This document shows, piece after piece, positions 26,201-37,897 of a stretch of DNA of 64,000 bases. A program made the position numbers and the translations under genes. Under the pieces are notes generated by a model. That model saw only the letters and a list, made by a program, of their open reading frames with translations, made no database searches and was not told where the DNA came from. The DNA is from Elysia crispata. Its lineage: Eukaryota; Mollusca; Gastropoda; Plakobranchidae. Location of the stretch: the NCBI GenBank assembly GCA_033675545.1, contig JAWDGP010003892.1, forward strand, positions 1,268,501-1,332,500, given 5' to 3'. Positions within the stretch are counted from its first letter, which is position 1; each line of letters opens with the position of its first letter.

Positions 26201-27367
26201 AATGATAGAGATAAAAATGATAGTAGGAAATTTCTGAAGAACTTGAGAAATTTATTTAAAGTACAGTTGTACTGATTTGGAGCCATTTTCATAATCAATA
26301 TTTAACCAATAATGAAATACACCTAAAATATCAACATATAAGCCTACTAAAAACTCATCTACACTAACTGCCTCTAGAACTAGAAAGAGAGCCTTTACCT
26401 CATAAAGTCCTAACCCACATAGAATGGAGTTTCCCTATAGGATTCGGATTCGGATCCAAAACACCAAAATGACTCTAATTCTTCAGATGGAAAATGTAGA
26501 CGGTATCATCCATAAGTATGAAATCATAACTCAGGTAGAGGAAAAAAAACGTACCTCTTCTTCTGTGTTACAGTTAAGTCTTCTGTCCTTCAGCAAATCA
26601 ATGACAGATCCTTCAGACAACTTGACAAAGTCTTCATCGTGTTTCACAGTATCAAAGTGAATACATGCATACTGCAAGGCAAAGTCATACATGGCGTTGT
26701 GGCCATGAGCCTCTGCTAAAGTCATCGCTGCTAGACAGGTGGACTCACTCATCGACTTCTCAAGGTATTTCACACAAAGTTCCACCAATTGAAAAATCTG
26801 TGAGGAAGGAGAGAAAATTAAGACTCAAATCATTCATTATGTTTACAAGTTTATAAGAAAAAGGAAGGTGTCCAATTTCTATCCTTCAATTTAGTGCTTT
26901 TTGATTGCTGTAATCCAAAAATTTTCCAGTGTTTTTTAAGATGTTGGTTTAAAACAGTTAAAAAAAACAACACAGGAACTATGAATATAAAAATATCTTC
27001 CATTATGTTAAGCTCTCTCATGAGCTTTATCAGTGAAAGATGCTAAATGTTCGACAAAATTTCATCCATGTTTAAGCTTCTTTTTTTACCAAAAATCCCA
27101 AATGTTTTCATTTTAGATGAGCTACATAAAATAAAGTTATATATGTGTAGCATAAGAATGCAACTGAGTTCACTTTGATTTTCATGGTTGGCAGTGAAAG
27201 CTGATCATAATGCAGATAATTTTACTTTATACAAACTAAATAAGATGAGATATTTTTAGCCACAAAAATCATGTGAAAAGCAAGTTAACATATAATTAGC
27301 ATGTGAGTTGATATCCTCATGTACATGTTTTCTAATCTTCTATATCATGATATTTTCTTAGCATTCT

Positions 27368-27411
<44 letters not shown>

Positions 27412-28747
27412 TTTCATATATGCAAAAAAGAAATAAAAGAGGATAATTTTCTTTTATAAATTTATGTTTACTTTTTTGAAATTGATATTCATGACATCTG
27501 GCTGATATAGATTAGCTGTGAGATTTTATGAGAAACATTTACACAAGGAGCACTGAGAAGTCATATGAAGCAACAAGTGACACTTAGCAGTTTGATTTTA
27601 TTCTAAAGCAAGTCACCCAATACCTACAAGACATATAACAAGGTAAGAAGGGGAGGGGGGGAAGGAAAATATGTTAAGGTACAAGCACATTAAGTGATCT
27701 GCTGGAATAGAAACTCTGATATTTTAAATGCCATTAACTTAAATTTAATATGAGAAAAGCAAAATCTTCACACTGACCTGAAAGAGTTGGGCCTGAACAA
27801 AAAGCTCATGCACAGTGGATGCAGTCATTTCTACATTGCCTGTATAAATGAAATGTATAACTAGTCCAAAAATCACAGGATCAATTTGTTTCATTTCAAT
27901 ATCTCGTTTGCGGCTCTCTTCCATACCAGAGGCAAACATGGACTTGAAGTAAGGTGAGCCACCAGCCAAAATAACCTGCAAAGAGAATTTGAAAAATCAG
28001 TGTGCTGTGCAAAAACATTCAAAGCGACATATCTGGATTGTAAAAATTATCAAGGGTTTAAGGAAAAAAAAATAATCACTCAGAAATAAGCCAGCTTACT
28101 TTCTCTCAAAATACATCTCCTTCATAAATTTGAAGCTTCTAGAATAAGTTATCCATACAGGGAATGCATAAATCAAATACAATAATAAAATTTGAAGTAA
28201 AAAATTACTGTAAAATGATGTTTCATAGATAAAATCAAACCAAAATAGCAAAAACCTGCTGTTTATTAATCCGTAGGTAATCTTGTCTTTGGTTGGTGGT
28301 TCACCACAGTGGCTATTTACATAGGAGCCGATAGGGAGTGGTACAGAAAAAAAAAAAACAGGAGCAGTTGCTGAGCTGGTGAGGGGATTAAGTGTTAAAA
28401 AAAAGTTTCAATTTTTTGTTTCATAAATCTTTTATAATGCATTATATAAATTTTAAACATTATTATTGTCAATTTTTTGTTTCATAAATCTTTTATAATG
28501 CATTATATAAATTTTAACATTATTATTGTCAACTTCCTTTAGGTTATTGTCAAAGCTGTTGACAAACCTTGTGGCAAGGAAATTTGTAGTCATCAATGAT
28601 AATGACAACATCCGAGTAACTTGAGTCCAGCCGCATACGATCTAAATTAGCAATAAGTTGATCTCTGTGCTCTGGGCTGCTCAGTTTACATTTGGATTCT
28701 TTGGCATCCCCTGAGCCGCAGCTACTTGTCAAGCTAGTCTCTTCCAT
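23264..28747 (-). CDS. BTB/BACK/Kelch-repeat protein (KLHL24/KLHL6/35-like)
   Basis: Coding exons in transcript order: 28747-28568, 27975-27778, 26797-26555, 25974-25744, 24232-23264; every junction is phase 0 with GT-AG ends; 606 aa. A splice acceptor (TTTCAG) sits one base before the ATG, so an untranslated 5' exon lies upstream. Residues about 40-135 are the BTB domain (SDVVIIIDDYKFPCHKVILA, YFKSMFASGMEES, IHFIYTGNVEM), about 140-280 the BACK domain, about 290-580 six Kelch blades with repeated GG..R and YDP..W motifs (AILLGGRLLDG, VLGGFDEV, LLGGKNSE, AFGGRRRGA). The C-terminal tail is Gly/Ala/Ser-rich. From the family, such proteins usually dimerise through BTB and bring substrates to Cullin-3 ubiquitin ligase; the substrate cannot be read from sequence. 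The segments CAVGDEIFVSGGLRSSEFW and MPVRMYSYGCVRV suggest the KLHL24/6/35 branch. Tail to tail with TAF11. Confidence 0.92.
24600..24672 (+). mobile_element. Possible tRNA-like SINE remnant in Kelch intron 4
   Basis: A-box-like GATGGCTAAGTG and a B-box-like GAGTTTAAATTTG at tRNA spacing. Weak; the stem arms do not pair well. Confidence 0.28.
27371..27408. repeat. (TA)n microsatellite
   Basis: Nineteen TA units in Kelch intron 2. Confidence 0.95.
28408..28530. repeat. 61-bp tandem duplication in Kelch intron 1
   Basis: Two near-identical copies (28408-28468, 28469-28530), each starting TCAATTTTTTGTTTC and ending TTATTATTG. The second copy ends 38 bp from the exon 1 donor. Confidence 0.9.
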
Positions 28748-28751
28748 TCTG

Positions 28752-30648
28752 AAATAAACACCAACATTTTAAAAAAAATCAACAATATTTATGCTGACAA
28801 ACTTGTTTTTCTAATTCCAAAAACTTCACATAAAAAAACATAAGAAAAAAATAACTTTTAGCTATGGCCCGATATAGTATTGATTCAATACTTTAAAAAA
28901 AAGTTCCATCTGCTTAAGCAAAAAAAGCATCTGCAAAAGTTTATGGGCTCATTTTCTTACAAAATGAATAAGAAATGAATTGTCTTCTAAACAACAACAT
29001 CTTGAGTAAAATATATCATTTTTACCATACAAAAAAGCATAAACTTACAACAGAAGCAAACTTCAGTACAGATCTAGATCTGTGTAACTATTCTTTCACA
29101 GACAGTTCTGTTCACCTTGTTTATGTGTGGGAAGGCTAGTTCAGTTAACATTGCAAAGACAGCCTAAAATAGTAGAGCATGTGCCTTGCCTAAAACAGAA
29201 CCTTACTAGTCCTGGTTTAATGTAGGAAACTAAATCTCCACTCCTCTTTTAAACTTTTTGTGTTGTCCGCTTAGATTGCCAGCATTCACAAATTGTAAGT
29301 TGGGTGGAAATCAGGTTCAGCCATAAGCTGGCAATCGATTTGCATCCAATTTGTGCATATTAATAGCCTTTAGTAGGGCATTTTTTCCCCATTTTACGAT
29401 TGCCTGAAATCAGGCAATTACCTGAACAACATCCAGGTCTAGAGAGAGAGAGACACTGTCACTGACACTTGACATCGCTTTCTTTCCTTTTTTTTTTATG
29501 CTTAATATAATAGGGTTTCTCTGCCCAAAGAGGAATTCCTTCCATAGCAAGGAACTCCATAGCCCACTTTTTAGAAGGATTTTTTATTGGTCAAACCAAC
29601 CCTAGAGTATGGTAAAATGAAGGACTGATATGTCGGACCACCACGTCCAAGAAAAATGGGTGGAATTGATGGAGGGCCGAAAGAAAAGGAGTTTGTCATG
29701 TCTATTTCAGAAAACTAGGAAAAATAGCAGCTATGACAACAGTCATATCAAGACTTAGCTATTAGAAATAAGGATCAACAGGATTTAGAGTGGGTATAGT
29801 GACAAAATTAAAGCTTGGAAAGGCAGTAGAAATAGGACATTTTAACTGTAGTGACTGTGACAGAGAAGGCTAGAGAAGTTAAAATGGAAATGAAAGATTA
29901 GGCATCTCAAATACAGAAACAGTCTCAGAATATTGTAAATCATAACTTAAGCTTTTAAGGCAGTGGGGGATGGATAACTCTTGTCTCTTGATTCAGCATT
30001 CATCAACTGCTATTCCCAACCCCTTCTCATTGCATTCAGTGATTATATTTTATTGTAGAAGTACCATATAGACAAGGCTATACATGTGACTGCAAATAAA
30101 TATATGCCAAAGAGATCTTTAATCATTCATATAAAAATTAACCAACCATGATAGTCAGGACATGTCATTTTATTAATACATGAGTTATGCTTCTATTCAT
30201 TTTTGTTTGCAAGACTATACTATTTATCTTATGATTGACAATGCTGTATACATGTCTTTATCATATATATACATTTAATTATTTTCTCTCTCAGCATTGG
30301 CTGAGCATCAAAGCATTTTTTGTGACCTTTTGCTTTTAGGCACTTTTATCCTTTACCAATTCATTCCACAATCATTCAATATCTTTGAAAATCTTTGATG
30401 GAATTAGAAAAGTTATTTATTTGCACTTCACCAAATACTTTTTTATTATTATTATTATTTCTTTGGTAATTTAGTAATTCATAAAATAGATATGGGGAAA
30501 TTTTAACTTTGTTCATCGTTGTATGAAATTCACGTTCTTGTTTAAGTCTTTATACATATTAGTCTGTAGTTAAGGAGCAGTGGAGTTAGTATTCCACTGG
30601 TACTCAAAAGTTCTGAGAGTGTGAACTGTACAATTGCATGGTTTTTAG
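28752..30648. other. Upstream flank of the Kelch gene
   Basis: Should contain the remaining 5' UTR exon and promoter, neither of which I can place. It holds a perfect 9-bp-arm hairpin (29399-29418), an outer GATTGCCAGC/GCTGGCAATC pair (about 29275-29335) and a weak SINE-like B-box near 29213. Confidence 0.35.
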
Positions 30649-30760
30649 GCACCTGTGGCCGTGCGCATGAAAAGGTCCCAAAGTTGGGTGGTGCCCAAGC
30701 TCTATTTTGGCTTGGGCGCATGAAATTGTCCCTGACAAGTGCCCAGCTAAGACGAAGAAA
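30649..30760 (+). repeat. Left arm of a 4-kb-spaced inverted repeat
   Basis: Contains block A (30656-30682, TGGCCGTGCGCATGAAAAGG...) and block B (30714-30733, TGGGCGCATGAAATTGTCCC). Both blocks recur in the same order, reverse-complemented, at 34531-34637. The arm is rich in CTTGGGC/GCCCAAG words. Confidence 0.7.
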
Positions 30761-31840
30761 ATGTAAATAAACACACTTATTTTTAGTAACACCACTGTGT
30801 TCCGATGAGCACCTATCATTGTTATTGCTTGTAGAATAAAACATCGTAGCAAATCATGGCTAGGACAGATTTTAACTTCACTCAACTTGAAATTTCCGGG
30901 CATATTGAAGAATTTTCTTGCAATAAAGAAAATCATCAATCAACGCTAAAAACAGTGTCATATTTTAAATGAAAAGCCGATATTAGGAAAATAATATTAC
31001 TAAAAAAATGAGTAAAAACGGTAGCTAGATCTACATCTAGTTTGAAATCTATTCTCAATTTAAGTTACTTTGTGTCTAGAGACTAGATCTAACTCTTCCG
31101 TAGATCTAGAAATCTAGAACTGCAATTCAAATCAAACTAATTCCTATAATTTTCCCTAAAATCTAGATCTCTTTTATGTAAGAATAAGCTCATTTTTATA
31201 ACTAGATCTAAGTAAACAAATAGTAGATCTAGATCTACGTGACGTGTGCTACCGTAATTAAAACGCAACTCCGGAATTTAACATGTAACCTTTATATCTT
31301 GAAAATCACCTGTTTTTGATTAAACCAATCATCATAGATGCTTAAGACTTTGATAAAATGGACCCACAAATGAAAAAGCCTTATCATTGAGTAGACTTAA
31401 AAGCATGGGTACACCTTCTGTTTGAGCTCTAGTCCAAGATAATAAGGGTAAGAATTGTTAAATTGTTAACAATCTTTATGACGTGATCTATACTTGATCT
31501 ACATTGAAAATTATAGATTTTAAAGTTGTAAATGCTAAATATCATTGGTCAAGATAAGGAAAGAATCAGTTCTATTGAAATTCTTAATTATTGGTCTGCC
31601 AAATATATTTGACTTGAACTTGAATAATACTATGATTCAGTTTCCAGGCCCCAGCACAATAATATATTTACCACATAATGAGTTAATCAAATGGAGCATT
31701 ACAGAGTGAGCCTACAGAGTACTAGTGGTCCTGTGTGACCAAGTGACCACTTAGTCATTAGAGCTATATGTTGAATTATATGCAAAAGAATTATTTATAC
31801 TAAAACATTATAATTATCATCGTTATCATCATCATCATTG

Positions 31841-31926
31841 TCTCTTTCTCTTCTTCTTCTTTGTCTTGTTTTTATTCTTGTTCTATCTCTTCTTCTTCTT
31901 CTTCTTAGTATTATTATTATTACTGC
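31841..31926. repeat. (TTC)n / (TTA)n simple repeats
   Basis: Imperfect TTC/CTT runs followed by TTATTATTATTA, with an ATC run just before at 31815-31835. Confidence 0.85.
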
Positions 31927-32430
31927 AGGACTGGATCAAGGAGTTCCGAAAAAAAGATTGGGGGGGGGGGGGTGCTCAGAATTCTTTTTGGGTCCAATCA
32001 TCGAAGTGACGAAGCCATGAGCACATGTCTGCAAAGCAGGCAGCCCAGCTAGAGGGGTTTAGGTATATGGCTCCCCCCCCCCTCAAAAAAAAAAAAAAAC
32101 CAAAGAAAAATGGTGCAAATCTATACGTTTTGGTGAATTTTTGCAGTGATTTTGAAGGTATTCAAAGGCATTATTTTTGTATTATTTAAGAACAAGAATA
32201 AATCCAAATAGAAAAGCAAAAACACCACACTTGGAAGACAACTTGGTAATTATAAAAGATCCAAAAAGGGCGTGTGTGTTTCTGTAAATAGTGTGAAACA
32301 GGTCTAAAAAGAGACAGGCACACAACTTTATAACTCCGGGACTAAAAAGAGAAACAACACAAATATGAAGAAGAAAGCGTGAAGATGCATTGTCTTTTAC
32401 TGTTTTGTCATGGAGCACATCATCTCCATT

Positions 32431-32495
32431 ACCACCACCACCACCACCAAAATCATCATCATCATCATCATCGTCATCGTCATCATCATCACATC
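32431..32495. repeat. (ACC)n-(ATC)n compound microsatellite
   Basis: CCA units followed by interrupted CAT units; gives His-rich reading frames that are repeat artefacts. Confidence 0.9.
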
Positions 32496-32950
32496 TCCAT
32501 CATCTTCATCGACATTGTCATCATCTTTTATAATATGAATATCATCATTCTCATTATTATTATTATTATAATTTTCACTTTTTTTCTAATTTGAGTTCAT
32601 TTTAAATGCAAGTTAACAATTTTAAATTACAAAAATTACAAAAAAAAAAAACCTTGTTTGAGAAATCATAAACACATAAAAGTTAAACTGAAGTAAATAA
32701 TTTATTTTGGAAATAATCAATACAGAACATGAATAATCACTGCATATAAGATTTATTAGGTCTAACATTTTGAAAAACTCAAACCACTTCAATATGGAAT
32801 GTTTCAGTTTCATTACAATCAACACGTTAAAAAGTCCATCTCAGTAATTGAAATTGAATTCAATATTTTTTATTTTGTAAAAATTATTAATGATATATCA
32901 TATAATATAATATATATATATATATATCATAAATATCTAACATCTACTTT

Positions 32951-32970
32951 TACTACTACTGCTACTACTG

Positions 32971-33018
<48 letters not shown>

Positions 33019-33019
33019 G

Positions 33020-33062
<43 letters not shown>
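32951..33062. repeat. (CTA)n microsatellite
   Basis: Tract of ACT/CTA units with a few GCT, AGT and ACC interruptions; gives a poly-Thr frame that is not a gene. Confidence 0.95.
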
Positions 33063-33064
<2 letters not shown>

Positions 33065-34439
33065 TTCTATAACTACAGCTACTACAATGGAAATTATCAA
33101 ATTTATGAACCACTCAATTTCATTTTTTATTTGTTAGGGGTAACAAATAAAATTTCTCATGAACCCAGACATGGTGTGAAACAATTTTTTTCGCTTATTG
33201 GCTGTTGTCTTTGGCTGAGAGGTCTTGACACCCGGCTCATTCCTCTACCGATGGTAGATCTGTGTACTTTGAAATAATACCTCGTGAATTGAGAGTTTCC
33301 GTCGTTAGTTAAAAAAAAAAAGAGCCGCAAGGATCTGTAAAAAACATGATAAATGTATAAAGTCAATACTGGATTGTCTGAATAATTATGTCATTAGCTT
33401 CAAAATATCGAACTTATACAGTTCAAAGTGACTATTGGATTACACACACAAAAATCTTTTGATAAAAAATGCCACTTTGTTCACTGTGAAACCCTTATGC
33501 CATTGTAAATAGATATCTACCTACCCACCTCTTTTACTTTATTCCTGGATTGAAAAGAGAGCAAGCCATGCCTCATTGATACTTAAAAAGTTATTATCAA
33601 GTGCTACTGTACTTATAGTTCTTTAACTAATAATATGTTGGAACTTTATGCATTGTATTTCGTAGCTCATGAGCATCTAGCAATAATCAATGTCTATAAC
33701 TACTGGCCTTTTTCAGTCACTGGTTCACTTAACAAAAATTTAGACTTAGGTGATCGATAAAATAAGAGAAAACCGTCACAATTACAAAAAAATTTCTAGG
33801 TGTAGATTTTCAAAAATTAATAATATAATATAGCTTCCCAGCACTAAAGCTCTAGGTTTAGATCTAAGAAATAAAAAATAAAAAAGGACGATGAAAGATC
33901 CAAATACTGTATTAAAAAATTGATATTTTGGCCCGCTTTTCATGTTTTAGCCAGATTAGACCTAATTTTTTACTCTAGACCTTGCTTTGTAAAGGGCCTC
34001 TCAACCGTCTATATGAGTGCGGTATGCTTGTTTTTCAACAACATGTAGATCTAATATAAATATAATCTATTTATAATTGTATTTCTAATGGGATAAAGAT
34101 CCGTTTTACTGAATCTAAATCTAGATTAACATCTCAATTTTTAGTTTTATTTCTTAACTAGATTGGTAGTAAGTTCAATGCAAATTGGAATTTATATTCA
34201 AGTTTTTAATCCCGATTCAGTCGAAATCTAGTTTCACCTGAATACATCAGAGCAGATTACCTTTTGCGATTTGCTAGCTGCAAATCACAGCTTATCTCCT
34301 TTGCTATCCAGAAAGGTTCTTGACTTCGAAATCTGTACCTTGCATGTAATTCACCATCGTTATAGACATCAAAGTGGTTGGTATTATGTTGAAAAATTTG
34401 GAATCTTATTTCTCTCGGTCACCGATAAATTTCGTCGAT

Positions 34440-34640
34440 AATGTCCGCCATTGTTGGGCCGCAAATACAGATCTTGGGCCAACCTCATGAGCGCCCAAAT
34501 TTTGGGATGCACAGCAAGTGCCCAAGAGCTTGGGAACATTTCATGCGCAGCTCCAATCGTGAGCAAGGGCCCAACTTGGGCACATGTGCTAAGTAAGGCG
34601 GGAACTTGGTGTTGGGACCTTTTCATACGCACGGCCACTG
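34440..34640 (-). repeat. Right arm of a 4-kb-spaced inverted repeat
   Basis: Reverse complement of the arm near 30.65 kb. Block A' is 34612-34637 (one mismatch in about 26) and block B' is 34531-34550. Spacing between blocks is about 30 bp longer than on the left. Further GCCCAAG and CTTGGGC words lie outside the paired blocks. Confidence 0.7.
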
Positions 34641-35699
34641 CACCCTAGGCATGCAATAACTTTTACAATTGATTAAGTTGTGATTCTATGTGTAGATAGC
34701 TCCCCTCCCCCCCACCCCAAAAAAAAATGTATTACAAATTCAAGTATACATACCCATGGGTCTGTACACAAAACCTTGGAATCATTATTAATCTCACAAA
34801 AGTGACATCTAATGATCTATAGTCTAGATCAATGACGAATTCTAGATCTAGTATTATAATCGTTTCAAATGCAGCTGAAAAAAAAATCTGAAGACGGGTT
34901 GTAAAAACAATGTTTTCCAAGTTAAATTGCCGATGCAAACCTCTTTTTTTTTTTCTTTAAGAGGAAAACCTCTTATTGTTATTTCACAATGCCTTTATTT
35001 CGCCTGGGAATGAGTGTGAACTTTCTAGATCTGGATTTAGATCCTATTTTAATAAAATTCACGCTCACACCTATTTCCAGATAGAAGAAGAAGAATCGAA
35101 TCTAGATCTAGATCTAGAGATCTAAATGTTTTAACAGCTTAATTTTAACTTTATCTATTATGTTATCTACATCTAGATCCATATCTCACTTTGTGCTCCA
35201 CCCAGCTTTCTCGAAAGAGATGACCTCACAGAGTAGTTTACTACAGCACAATAGAATGTCTCAACTAGAACAGTATGCCTATGCAAAACAAGAGGGACTC
35301 TAATTATGACAGAAGACTGAGTGAGCATTCGTCAACGAAAACGAACTCGTTTTCCAGGCTCTCTTGTAAAAGAGAAACATTTAAGTACCCGTCTTCATCG
35401 CGATTGTTACGGCTGCAAGAATCACAAATTAAAGAACGGACAGATACACAGACAGGCCCTTCGGGATGTCCCCGGTATTTTCGTAATTTTCCGGTGCCGC
35501 CATAACTGTTTTTGTCAAAGAAGATAGAACCTGTATTTATCCTATGTTGTAAATAATGGTGTTCTGTTAGAATATTGTATAAAAATCATTTATTTTCATA
35601 ATTTTTTTAAATGTGAATTTGAAATGTCCATATGATCCACTTGTTTCTAACTCTCTTCCTAGAGGTTCAAATTAGAACGCTAGTGAGGTGGCTAATCAG

Positions 35700-35960
35700 G
35701 ATTGCTATTCATTGTTTTCTGGAGGTGGGGAGAATGCATTTTGATCTTTCCATGTTTTCTGGGATCTTGCCTTTTTGAAAGACAACGTTCATAAGCATTG
35801 TTACCCCTGTATACCTAAGTCTTCTAAGTTATTTAATTTAATAGATAATTCTGCTGGTAAACCATCCTGTCATGTTGCTTTTCCCTATGTCATCTTGTCC
35901 AATGCATGTTCTGCTTCTACCCTAAAGACGGATGATTCTTCTCTTATTGTTATAGTTATA
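35700..35960 (-). pseudogene. LINE reverse-transcriptase relic
   Basis: Minus-strand translation gives RVEAEHALDKMT, stop, GKAT, stop, QDGLPAELSIKLNN in a single frame, then a one-base shift to VTMLMNVVFQKGKIPENM. This is the start of a non-LTR reverse transcriptase domain (E...A...MK.GKA.GPDG.P.E.....L......L.N.....G.IP). Stops and frameshift show it is dead. It may belong to the same LINE class as the tails at 13.86 and 37.70 kb. Confidence 0.7.
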
Positions 35961-36440
35961 TTCTCCACTGTAGGCAGTAGACCCCAGCTGCTTTGTCCAT
36001 AAGAATGTTCTTTGAATTTGATTTTGATTGTGGTGGTGACTTTCGTCCTCTTACTTCCCTGATCTAATAATATGGTGGCAATGGTTAAACTAATAATAAC
36101 AATAAATATAATAATACTATCCTTCACACTGTTATGCCTGGCTTTAAACTTATATTTGACCCTTATGAAGAAAAAGGTATGCGAAACTCAATTGGACAAT
36201 TGTTGCTTTTTTTATTCAAAATAATTTACAACAACATATTAAAGCTACTAGAGCTTTAATCTATTTTTAAGTATTATTTGAAAGATTGTCTTCATACTTT
36301 TCTTTTATAATCTATTAGCCGTCAGTTGGAGGGTTGGGTTCTAAGTTAAACATGTGTGGCCACTTTTTCTTCACATGACAGAATTTATTTCTTGTGGTCA
36401 ACAGTTATTCTTATTAATATCATTATCATCACCCTTATCA

Positions 36441-36452
36441 TTACTATTATTA

Positions 36453-36499
<47 letters not shown>
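36441..36499. repeat. (ATT)n microsatellite
   Basis: About twenty TTA units with one GTT interruption. Confidence 0.95.
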
Positions 36500-37654
36500 G
36501 TTGTTGTTGTTTTTGTTGTTGTTGGTGCAGACTTTCCCTAATCACGCCTTTGTGATGCCAGGAAAAAAGCTGCAAAGTGCCTTTGCCTGTTGGCAGCCGC
36601 ACACATACACAAGGTATAATGGAACATGGCTGAAAGCAACCTTAAATGTTGGAGCTGAGATGTTTTCATTTGCAAGGAGAGGTGCTGTTGGAGCACAGAA
36701 CAGTAATTTTGTGTTTAAGTAGGTGCTATCTGTAGGGTACTTGTAAAAGCGATATCATCAACATACAAAAAAATCTTTGCTCCTTCATTGCCTTTGATCC
36801 AAAACAAAACAATTCAGAAAAATTTACTTTAATTACCAACAGTGTCTTAGTACTATAGTAGTCAACAATGGGATAGCATTTTTTCCCTTTTTTTTGTTCT
36901 TTTCATATTTGGCTTGCATTTAATTTTTGCCTCCCAAAATCTTTCATATAAAATAAAAAAAAAGAAAAGCTATTTGAACGGTTAAATATTGTTGATAAAC
37001 ATGGCAATAGTACAGCTTGGATTAGAATGGGACAGCATGGGTCATGTCCAAGTCATCATCAAGTAATGATTATGTTGTAATTGCATTGAGAATGCTATTC
37101 TCCCACATTTTCTTCAAACCAACCATCTTTATATCGTGTGGTTGGCGATAAGGTCGTGCATGCTATTTTTAGTTTGAAATGGTAACGATCAATGTCCTAC
37201 AGGCAGCGGTACAGTGTATGTAATTCTGTGAAATATGTTACAACAGTTATGCTTCTTTACAATTACTGGATTAGCTATTCTTGGCACGGATAAGATTAAT
37301 AAAAATACAGTACCAGCTGACTTCTATATTACCTTTACTTTTAACATAAAAAAATTCTTATTGGTAGGTTTGGAAGTTTCACATTACAACCTTATATTTT
37401 TGGAAAAATGATACTAGACTACTAGTAATTAACAATTTATGTCGGACTGCAACAATTTTTTTTTCTTTGCGATTATTCTTTCTTAACCCATGCTTTCGGT
37501 CTAATAGGTGAAAATATTGCTTGTGAATAACCACAAGCTCTCTTCCTCCTTTACACCCCATCATAACTGGAAGGTTCAAAGGAAATGCAACAGGGTAAAA
37601 CAGCTGTCACTCCTCCTTCTTTGAGCCACTTTGTTAGTCTATCTCTATTCCTCA

Positions 37655-37703
37655 TTGTGGAAGGTCATGATCGCCTACTGTAAAGAGTAGTGCACCTGAC
37701 TGA
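37655..37703 (+). pseudogene. Second LINE ORF2 3' tail
   Basis: Reads WKVMIAYCKE, stop, CT, stop; at the DNA level it matches the end of the 13.86-kb copy (TGGAAGGTCAYGATYGCCTAC, then AAAGAG and GCACCTGA). CAG of the other copy is TAG here. Upstream sequence is too decayed to extend the match with confidence. Confidence 0.6.
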
Positions 37704-37766
37704 TTATATCCATGGTATGCACAACTTTTCTAAGGTTTAGATAAACCTGGACGAGATATAAACATT

Positions 37767-37897
37767 TTTTTTTTTGGGGAGGGGGAGCGTTGTAACAAGA
37801 ACTCAAAACAATGTCTAATTTCACCAAGATGCAAACCCAGAATTTTAAAATTCTAAGTCCAGAGTCTTAAGCAAAGCACTAAATCAAAAAACCAGAC
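37767..37897 (-). mobile_element. tRNA-derived SINE
   Basis: Read on the minus strand: tRNA-like head with A-box region TTTAGTGCTTTGCTTAAG, an anticodon-arm-like CTCTGGACTTAGAATTTTAA, and B-box GGGTTTGCATCTTGG; then an unrelated body and a 3' end CCCCTCCCC followed by 11 A. Head, body and A-tail in that order define a SINE. It starts about 65 bp from the LINE tail at 37.70 kb. Confidence 0.6.

Noticed and set aside
30542..30939. Two overlapping minus-strand ORFs of about 100 codons
   Set aside because: They arise because the GC-richer inverted-repeat arm has few stops; no conserved protein motif and no splice context.
36501..36722. Plus-strand ORF after the ATT array as an exon
   Set aside because: Seventy-odd codons without recognisable similarity, no splice partner found; not enough to call.
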